Shown: piece after piece, positions 1 to 64,000 of the stretch
Numbering within the stretch: position 1 is the first letter of the stretch
How the letters are laid out: each line of letters starts with the position of its first letter
Source of the DNA: Hirundichthys speculiger
Lineage: Eukaryota > Chordata > Actinopteri > Beloniformes > Exocoetidae
Direction of reading: 5' to 3'
Assembly: GCA_018398805.1 (NCBI GenBank)
Contig: JAGFBZ010000371.1
Span: 28,501 to 92,500, forward strand
Length of the DNA: 64,000 nt
Translations under genes and position numbers: made by a program
The notes under the pieces: generated by a model
What the model saw: the letters and a program-made list of their open reading frames with translations, nothing else
Told to the model about the DNA's origin: nothing
Database searches by the model: none

Positions 1-56470
<56,470 letters not shown>

Positions 56471-56581
56471 CTGCAGAGGCACGGACAAGACGAGATATCA
56501 ACGTTCAAGCTCAGCGCACACCGACATCACGATCTAAAGCAGCTCTGCAGCAGATATCTGAGATCCAGCCATTACAGAAAG

Positions 56582-57618
56582 TAGGGATGCACGATAACTA
56601 TCGGGCCGATAACAGGAAATTATGACGTCATCCCGATAACTCCGATATCACGACGAATAGCCCCGATAACATATATTTCTGTCAACACGGCAGTGCCTCG
56701 CTCCCTCTGAGCTTTGAATGAAACCCCCTCATGCCAGAAAACAACTCGTTATCTCGGTCATAATTTTGCGTTGCTGACTTGAATTGATTTCGCAGTATTT
56801 CCCCACATGTCACACATAAAAAAAGAAAAAAATAGAAAAGGCTGAAAGAACGAATAGCAAACGAGGGAACCTGGGAATTTACGTTACACCTTGAATGCAG
56901 CATGCATTGTGCTGATTACAACCAACATGGCGGTGTGGTGCTTCGTTAAAGTTTCAGAAGAAGATAGTTTGGTGGTTATTTGTGACGAATCCTCCGAGCG
57001 AATTCTACGAAGAGGGAAGCACAAGCTTTAATACGTAAAACCCGATCGGCCACCTACAACATAATCGCCTCCATGGAGTTTTGAAATCGCGCTAACGTGA
57101 GCTAACGGAAGCTAATGCTAACGTGCGCAAGCCAGCAGCAGTCTCTCCTCTCCCTCATCTCTCTCATTTAAAGCTTCCATGAGATTAAAAAATAAAAACT
57201 ACTGAACCTCATTTACTTTAATTAAAGATATTAATGTAAATGGAACCACAAGCCAAAATTCTTTAAATGTTAATCTTTTTCAGTTTGTAATTTCGATGCA
57301 TGTATTTCCATCAGTTCAAGGAGCCTTTATTTTTTTTTTTATATCAGTCAGTAATGAACCTTATTTAAGTTAATGTGAGATATCAAATAGGTTTGTTTGA
57401 TAGCTTTAAGAAAATGTTTAAGAGGCTTTCCAATAGTTTTTCATTGGAAAAAAATAAATATCTGTTCATTTAAAAAGTCCAAACAATTTTTGGTTTTGTT
57501 CATAGTGTTGATGTAATGATCTTAGGTATATGTGTGTGTTATTGGTTATCGGTATCGGCCTTTAGGAGCTGAAAGTTATCGGTTATCGGTATCAAAAAAC
57601 AGTTATCGTGCATCTCTA
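56582..57618. mobile_element. hAT element (TAGGGATGCACGATAACT family) with 8-bp target duplication acagaaag
   Basis: This 1,037-bp element runs from tagggatgcacgataacta to cagttatcgtgcatctcta. Perfect acagaaag repeats lie at 56574-56581 and 57619-57626. It is a deletion derivative with no intact frame, located just upstream of exon 2. Confidence 0.88.
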
Positions 57619-57626
57619 ACAGAAAG

Positions 57627-59030
57627 TGTCCAAACTAAGTAGAAGTTCTGACTCGGTCCTTATCAAACCACCCCCGAAGACGCACCCAAAGCCTGAGTCA
57701 AGATTAGCCCGGCGTCACGCCTCCAGCCACTTCTCATTCAATGAACGTGGATGAACGTGGAGCCGCTTCGGCGAACAGAGGTGACGGATCGCTGCTTGTT
57801 CTGGTACACGAGTAAACAATGGAAACGCTCGCCGCTTCAGATGGCCTAAACATTCCTGAAATAGTGCTGCCATTACTCTTCCTGACAGCAGAAATTTACC
57901 AGGAGTAAACACAAGTTCCTCTTTTCAGCCGCTGCATTTGCTCAAATGGATTTTCCAGAAATTAAAGGCTCAAGCACAAATGATGTGTTAATGGCGGCGC
58001 GATGAAACGTAAACGCCGTCTGAAACCGGGTCCAAAGCCGGACCCTGACGCCGCAGCGTCGGACACAGACCCACGCGGGACCGGGGCTTCTACATGCCTT
58101 TGCGCTGATGGAGGTTTTAGGAAACCGTCGTATCTGGAGAACATCCGCGGGAGAAACGCAAACATGAATCACGCTGCAGTGAGACGTGACCCCGGCGCTG
58201 CCCCCCTCCACAAACACATGGGAAGCCCCCCCCCCCCCCTCACACAGAACCAAGACAAACACAGCTGCCGGCCGCCCACGCTCTACATCGCCACACCCAT
58301 CTGCTGGAGTACGACGACCACGGCCCGTTCGAGCGTTTGCCGTAAAAAAAAACTGAGGTTTTACGGTGGCGGTCTGCGGTGGTCAGCGTACGGCGCGGTC
58401 CGAGGGTTTGAAACCCTGGAACCGAAACGAACGTGGAGAGACTTCTGACCGGCAGGCTCAGATGCAGCTGCTCTGAAAGATAAAGAACTGAAACAAAGAG
58501 GAAATGAGTCGGCAGATTAATACGCAGGGATCTACGGCAGTTTTTAAAACAACAGCGGTTCTGATCCGAAACGACAACGTTACTCGGTCACTTTCCCGTG
58601 TTAGTTGGGAAGATGAGCGTCACCTCCCTTCGGGTTAGGAGAGCAACATGTGCTGCCTTCCCCGCTGTGTCTTTGTTCATGAACCGAACCGTTAAAACGT
58701 ACCGCTGCGTTTACGTTAAAACTAAAATGTGTCCACCGGGTGGCAGCACCGGTCGAAACCAGTCGCCGCCGCTGCGTTTGAGGCTTTTTTTCGTGTCACG
58801 CAAAACTTAGATCGAAGCATCGATTTAGCCCAAAGAATGTGGACAAGCTGATAACCCGGTGTCGATGATTACAGCAAAAACCTTTCCCGGGGTTCAGTGA
58901 TAATCGTAATCGAGACAAGAACGTTCGATGCGACTTGATGTCGCTTCGCGGTCAACCTGGGTGGGACTTCCAGGTTGGCTGGTCAGGTGACTGGAGCAGG
59001 GCATAAAATGGCGACTAACTGGTCGCCAAA
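57627..59030. other. Intron 1 or 5' region of abcc3, CpG-rich parts
   Basis: Bases about 57960-58450 and 58560-58960 are richer in CpG than the rest of the window. A 148-codon plus-strand frame at 58002-58448 shows no domain. No exon 1 with start codon and donor was recognised. Confidence 0.4.
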
Positions 59031-59370
59031 TAGGGGCGAGTATTGGCAAGGACCTCGCAATACGATATGTATCATCATACTTGGGTCACGATACAATATT
59101 ATCGCGATATCACGATATATTACGATATATTACGATATTCTACCCAGTAGAGATGAAAAATCAAGCTGCTGTATATGTTCATCAGGTGATATTGATCATT
59201 CAGAGGACAAATTGAGTCAAAACTATTTGCTTTAAAACAACTTATTTATTGTTTATTATTAAGTGTTTTTGCACATTTAAATTGTATTGTAAAAAAAATC
59301 GTTATTGGGAGCTGAAAAATCGATATATTGTGCGGCCGAAAATCGCGATATATTGCCAAATCGATTTTTT
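59031..59370. mobile_element. hAT MITE with 8-bp target duplication tcgccaaa
   Basis: It starts taggggcgagtattggcaag and ends ccaaatcgattttttt. Perfect tcgccaaa repeats lie at 59023-59030 and 59371-59378. The right terminus lacks the usual CACCCCTA. Confidence 0.8.
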
Positions 59371-59378
59371 TCGCCAAA

Positions 59379-60010
59379 TGCGACTAAAATTTGAGCATTT
59401 CTACTGTATTTTTTCTGCCATGTCGCCAGTGGCGAGGGTCAAAAAATCCACCATCAACTTAGAAAAAAAATCCTTTTTTTATATTTTTTCTATGAGGCAA
59501 ACAAATTTAGAAACAAAGTTTATTTGGTGAAAAGTGGCCATGTTTTCGGTGCACGTCGTTTGCCGGAAGTCGTAACTACACATGCGCCGAACCCAGCGAT
59601 TGACAGATGGACAAAACTGAAGACGGACGAATGCAAAAAACCTACCACTGAATCTACTCCACAGCAAAATGGATTATTTTAGTAAATTATCTAAAAAAAA
59701 TACACAACAGAATAGTTAACAAGAAAGAAATGATATTAGTTTTCATAGTAAGCATCATGGAAACAGAATAAAATGCGCTTTCATGCTTGTAAATCAGACC
59801 AGTCAAGTATCCCGTTTTGGCCGGGAAAGTCCGGTATTTTACTTTTCTCTCCCGCCGTCCTCCCGTATTAGTATTTTTATTGTTAAATGAACAAAAAATA
59901 TGCATATCTCTTCAAATAAATACTCTTCATATTAACCCTTTTAGTGTTTTCATTTAGGCTGTAATGAATGTTCACATTATGGCTTCATGCACAGCTGCAC
60001 TACTTCCTGA
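59379..60010. other. AT-rich intergenic or intronic sequence
   Basis: Nothing coding or repetitive was recognised with confidence. Confidence 0.35.
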
Positions 60011-60160
60011 ACTTCAGCCAGCTGCTTTGTTTCCTGTCTGCCATTAATTAACAAACTGATTAATCCAGGTGTGTCTGACCTCACAGCAATGGTCAGACAC
60101 ACCTGGATTGATCAGTTTGTCCAATAATGACACGCAGGAAACAAAATAGCTGGCTGAAGT
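60011..60160. repeat. Long near-perfect palindrome, 70-bp arms and 10-bp loop
   Basis: The left arm (60011-60080) is complementary to the right arm (60091-60160) with few mismatches. Key matching blocks are cagctgctttgtttcctg / caggaaacaaaatagctg and aatccaggtgtgtctgacc / ggtcagacacacctggatt. The loop is tcacagcaat. Confidence 0.9.
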
Positions 60161-60854
60161 TGCTGAACATGCTGAGAGCGTCCATGATAATGTCAGCAGT
60201 CGACGAAAAACACTGGTAGCCAGGGGCTACGTGGTAAAAATCCTAATTTTATGCCCTGTCGAGTTATTCCCACAAAGATTAAGAAGAACCTCTGACACGA
60301 TTCCTGGAGCTCCCCCACGCAAAGCAATAATACAAAGAAAAAGGTTATTGCTCCCAAACAGTTTAGCCTGCAGCAGGCAGGATATTACCTGGCTGCACTG
60401 TGATTATACAGGTTTTTTTATACCTCTACTAGTTTTATTTCCGACCTCTGCTGTTTTGCGTCGTGTCCACAGCCCTGCAACTTACATACGCTCCATTCCA
60501 GCGTTTCACCCCCCCACCAGGTCAGCCTGAGCAGCTGGAGATTAAAACAGCTACTGAGTCTCAGTATGGTCGGAGTCGACCACTGCGGGCTAATTTTACC
60601 ATTTTCACAGTTCAATACTGTGTTTAATTACTGGGTTCCTTCTCGGTGGTCAAAAAAAGGTAATGGATGAAGGTCTGGTTCTAGGTGACACCAGACCTCT
60701 CATACCTGGTTCTGGACAGATCACCTTTCGAATGCAAAATCAGCGCGAGCTAACTAGGGCTGGGACGACGCGTCGACGTCATCGATTACGTCGACGCAAA
60801 AAATACGTCGACGCAAAATCTGCACGTCGATGCGTCGTCACTCAGAATCAAAAA

Positions 60855-61075
60855 ATGGCAGCGGCCGCGGCATCGAGTAGCAGCGAGTCGGGGGAGAAGA
60901 AGCTATCTCGTAACAGGATGTCAAAAGTATGGGAGTACTTTACACCTAAAGGTAACGATTCGGTGGTCTGTCACCTGTGCAAAATAGAGATGGCATATCA
61001 TAAAAGCACTAACGCGATGCACCAGCACCTTAAGAGGAGGCACCCGGGAGCTGCTTGTGTGGAGGAGAAGACACC
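60855..61075 (+). CDS. BED zinc-finger exon of a hAT (ZBED-like) transposase
   Basis: The frame starts at ATG 60855 and ends at a strong donor (GACACC|GTAAGT). It encodes an Ala/Ser-rich start, [20 protein letters not shown] and [10 protein letters not shown]. Trp-x2-Phe, Cys-x2-Cys and His-x4-His give a complete BED zinc finger, the DNA-binding domain of hAT transposases. The catalytic domain is missing downstream, because only about 100 bases of possible coding sequence follow a likely acceptor near 62144. It is a transposon gene fragment unrelated to abcc3. Confidence 0.8.
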
Positions 61076-61193
61076 GTAAGTTTTCAACTTTTTTTTCTTT
61101 CCTTGTTTGCAATGATTAACCCCGTCATTCATCCAAACCGAACCACGTAACTTGTGCTCCAGCCTCGCATACAATGAACATGTGCCCACTTAA

Positions 61194-61910
61194 GCCGGGC
61201 ATACACTGTGCGACTGTCGGCTCGTTTTGAGCCGATTTTCCAGTGTGCGAGTATTTTTTGGATCGGGCTGAATTTCGACCCTATCGTGGGTCGTGCTTCG
61301 TGCAGTATACGTGGGGCAACGACGAGAGATCAACACCTCCCGACGAGCTCCCGATCACAAGTCGTGTGCTCGCAAGGAAATCAAACGTGTTTGAAATCCT
61401 GGTCGCTCCTCGTGAAGGTATCTCACAGTAGAAGCAGCAGGTGCGTTTGAGATGAACCGCGCCTCGCCTGGCGAGTAGACGAGATCAGGCGGCCGCAGCA
61501 GGAGGTGGAGACAAAAAGCTGCAGTCAAGTCGGACAGTTTCCAGCACATACAGGTGGAGACACTTACTTTAGATCACCTGTATGTTAGTTAGCAGACCAC
61601 GTTCTTAGATAAAGTGTCCTCGATCGCTGATTGAAGTTAAAATAAAAGTGATCCTCCTGTTACATGAAACGTGTTCTTATCTGCATTGTGCGCCGACCGC
61701 CGGTGATCGATTCTGCGCAGGCCTGGCTCATTTCGAACGCACCTATTCTGAACGTATAGTGTAAGCAGTCAAGTCGCATCAGAGCATCGGGCCGTACAGT
61801 GTGAGAGCATTACTCGTGGGCTGTGAACTTTTGAACTCAGCGATCTAGTCGTGCAGTTTGAGATAGGGCTGAATCAAACGATTTAAAATATCGCACAGTG
61901 TATCCCCGGC
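61194..61910. mobile_element. TTAA-flanked element nested in the hAT transposon
   Basis: This 717-bp element has 20-bp inverted ends gccgggcatacactgtgcga and tcgcacagtgtatccccggc. TTAA flanks both sides (61190-61193 and 61911-61914). The superfamily is piggyBac- or Kolobok-like. It has no transposase frame. Confidence 0.8.
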
Positions 61911-62033
61911 TTAAAACACACACACGCCCCTCACACACTCGCCTCTTGCCAACACACTTTTTTTTAACTGACACAGACACACACTCCTCAAATACATGCT
62001 AAAGTTAGTTTAACTTTCAACTTTTAGGTTAAT

Positions 62034-62035
<2 letters not shown>

Positions 62036-62063
<28 letters not shown>
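62036..62063. repeat. TTA trinucleotide microsatellite
   Basis: About nine ATT units inside the hAT transposon. Confidence 0.9.
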
Positions 62064-62065
<2 letters not shown>

Positions 62066-62754
62066 CTTTATTGGTATGGGCAGAACATTTAGAAGTATAT
62101 ATTTTTATTAACCTGTGCACTGTGTTTGTGATTTATGTTTTCAGGGTACTATCAGATGAAAAAAAAAAAAAACCCCCCCCTGCACCCCCCCAGGAGGCTG
62201 CTGCACTTACTGAGAGCATCCTAACTACTAAAAGTTTAAACTACTGTTCACTTAAACTCTAATAGGCCTAATACTTGAATTTATTTGTTTTATTTCACAG
62301 ATTTAAATGATTAGGCTAAATTGCTGCTGTCACACATTGTGTTGTTTTGTAAATTGCAACTGTCACCGCTGCTGTTGTTTTTTATTTATTTTATGTTGAT
62401 AAGATTTTGGTTCAGATTGTGTTTTTTGCAGTTTTATTTATCGAAGGAAAGTTTTATTTTATTATTTTCTTATTATAGGATTCCATTGCACTACAACTGT
62501 GTGCACTTTATTGTTGTATTGTTCAATACAATTCATTTTTGAACTTGAAAGAAGAAATTTGTGTTTTATTCATGGAGTAAAATTTGCATTAATTGCTATA
62601 TAGGTCAAATTATGGGGAGATAATCGATAATCGAATCGAAATCGAATCGAATCGGATTTAAAAAGGAATCGTTAGATTAATCGATGCATCGAAAAACTAT
62701 TTTCTAGATTAATCGATTACAAAAATAATCGTTTAACCCAGCCCTAGAGCTAAC

Positions 62755-63800
62755 GAGAGAATAGGTGACGTTAGGACGGGAAAGAAAAGTCCCATCCAGG
62801 TTCAGCTACATGAAAACGGTTTTTCTGCATCATCTACCTGCAGCATCTCTAGACGGCTGTGACTCACTTTCCAAACTCTGATTTTTGAGACTTTCTTCAC
62901 CACATTCTCCGCCGTTATCTGCCCGTGGACCGTATTTCTCACATAAATAATGACTCAGTGTAATATGCGCCGTCGTCTGAGGTTGCATAACTCAGTAATA
63001 AGACATGAATGACTGGAGGATTTTTTTTTTTATTATTATATCCTGATGTGCAAAAACCAGAGCTTTTCACTATTTTAAAGTTCCAATCTGATTCTGAAAC
63101 ATGCATCCCAGTCCTGGGTGGGTATCAACCCAGGAACTACCAAAGCCCCCTGAATGGATGGGTCACCGTGACGATGGATGGCACGTCGCTGATCCAGAGG
63201 AGGCTAACAGAGCCGCTCGTCTCCTCTTTTCCACCTGGCGACATCATCACCGAGCAGAAAGATCTCCACCACCATCGCCACGTTCGCCTTGTGGTTACGC
63301 GTCCGCTCACGTCGGAGCTGGATCAAACCCAAAAACACCTGCGGCGAACCTCCCCTGCAGACGCCGCGCCAACGGATGACGCTGAGCGCCGAACTGGGAC
63401 CGGGTTACTGGCCCCCCGGGGCCGATATCAATCCGGTGAATCACACCGAGAAAATGTAATCTGAACAGATATGGACAGAGAGAATAAAACAATATGACAG
63501 CCAGAAACATCTATTAGGCATCGATGAAGAGTTCAAAAGCAACACCGGCAGTTCTGCTCAGGTGTTACTATATTAATTCAGACACTACTTGACTTGTAGA
63601 AACTAGTCAGGTTTCATTCCAGATGCGTCTTTTACACGTTAAAGATGAATCAATGAACCTGTTGAACTCTGCTTCCTGCTTTAGTTGTACTTTTAACTCT
63701 TGAACTGTCAGTTTCGTGGTTCTTCTGTCACGGAGACAAAAACAGGGCAGTAAAGCTGACGGGAACTAAAACCATCAGAGCTGCAGCGACTGGGGCGTTC
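62755..63800. other. Sequence between the hAT transposon and the terminal repeat
   Basis: A 151-codon plus-strand frame at 63009-63464 and a shorter overlapping one show no recognisable domain. No abcc3 exon 1 was seen. Confidence 0.35.
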
Positions 63801-63807
63801 TCAGGCG

Positions 63808-64000
63808 ATGACGCAGAAGCTGCAGGAACTGCAGACGCTGCAGGAGCTGCAGGAGAAGCAGACGCTGCAGGAACTGCGGACGCTGCAGGAGCTGCGGACG
63901 CTGCAGGAGCTGCGGACGCTGCAGGAGAAGCAGAGGCTGCAGGAGCTGCAGACGCTGCAGGAGCAGCAGAGGCTGCAGGAGCAGCAGACGCTGCAGGAAC
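63808..64000 (+). repeat. Leu/Gln/Glu-coding 18-bp tandem repeat running off the right edge
   Basis: The unit is close to acgctgcaggagctgcgg, repeated about ten times to the end of the window. From ATG 63808 the plus strand is open and reads MTQKLQELQTLQELQEKQ and onward in the same style, which would form a coiled coil. It could be a repeat-expanded exon of a neighbouring gene or simply a minisatellite. The window ends before this can be decided. Confidence 0.7.

Larger units (their letters stand above)
60755..62746 (+). mobile_element. hAT transposon (ZBED type) with BED-finger exon and 8-bp target duplication gagctaac
   Basis: This 1,992-bp element has inverted ends tagggctgggacgacg and gtttaacccagcccta. 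Perfect gagctaac repeats flank it at 60747-60754 and 62747-62754. It holds a BED-finger exon but no transposase core, so it is an internally deleted, non-autonomous copy. Left-end CGTCGAC palindromes are probable transposase binding repeats. A TTAA element is nested in it. Confidence 0.9.

Noticed and set aside
58002..58448. 148-codon plus-strand frame, basic and Pro-rich
   Set aside because: No recognisable domain, and low-complexity basic composition in a GC-rich stretch. I could not support a gene.
63009..63464. 151-codon plus-strand frame
   Set aside because: No domain recognised, starts in a T-run, and no splice or homology support.

Overview
This window is vertebrate, almost certainly teleost fish, genomic DNA. 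One multi-exon gene on the minus strand fills most of it, with GT-AG introns packed with fish-type DNA transposons: hAT MITEs with 8-bp target duplications, Tc1/mariner, pogo-like and Harbinger-like elements, plus L1 and other LINE tails. I cannot assign a species.

The gene is a full-length-type ABC transporter of the ABCC (MRP) family. It reads from high to low coordinates, from exon 2 at 56470 to the penultimate coding exon at 1681. Residue patterns fit ABCC3/MRP3 better than ABCC1 or ABCC2. I placed 28 coding-exon positions by splice sites, homology and phase. Their lengths add to 4,499 bp and the phases chain correctly from first to last. Exon 1 and the last coding exon were not found and probably lie outside the window. 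Order of domains: TMD0 (56.5-46 kb), L0 linker (45.8-40.3 kb), TMD1 (30.3-21.2 kb, duplicated at 40.6-35.8 kb), NBD1 (20.8-15.9 kb), linker (15.8-15.4 kb), TMD2 (14.6-5.5 kb), NBD2 (5.0-1.7 kb). Several exons (at 7.4, 18.3, 49.3, 20.76 and 21.05 kb) have no long methionine-started frame and were recovered by reading splice sites.

Two points stand out. First, the TMD2 exon carrying the coupling helix and TM14-15 exists in two diverged versions, at 13795-14105 and 9821-10134. They have the same phases. Including both gives an immediate in-frame stop and skipping both shifts the frame, which is the logic of mutually exclusive exons. They differ at the position equivalent to MRP1 Glu1089, a known substrate-determining residue. 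Second, exons 7-12 are present twice, in copy A (21791-33277) and copy B (33279-43596), joined at a single N (33278). Copy B lacks a 398-bp hAT MITE present in A and shows the intact empty site. Each copy has one different frameshift. This looks like two haplotypes placed in tandem by the assembler rather than a real duplication.

The introns hold ten transposon copies with perfect 8-bp target duplications, several nested insertions, a hAT element with a BED zinc-finger exon (60755-62746), three minisatellites (75-bp, 15-bp and 31-bp units), a 70-bp-arm palindrome (60011-60160), and an open Leu/Gln/Glu repeat running off the right edge. No RNA genes, CRISPR arrays or prokaryotic features are present.
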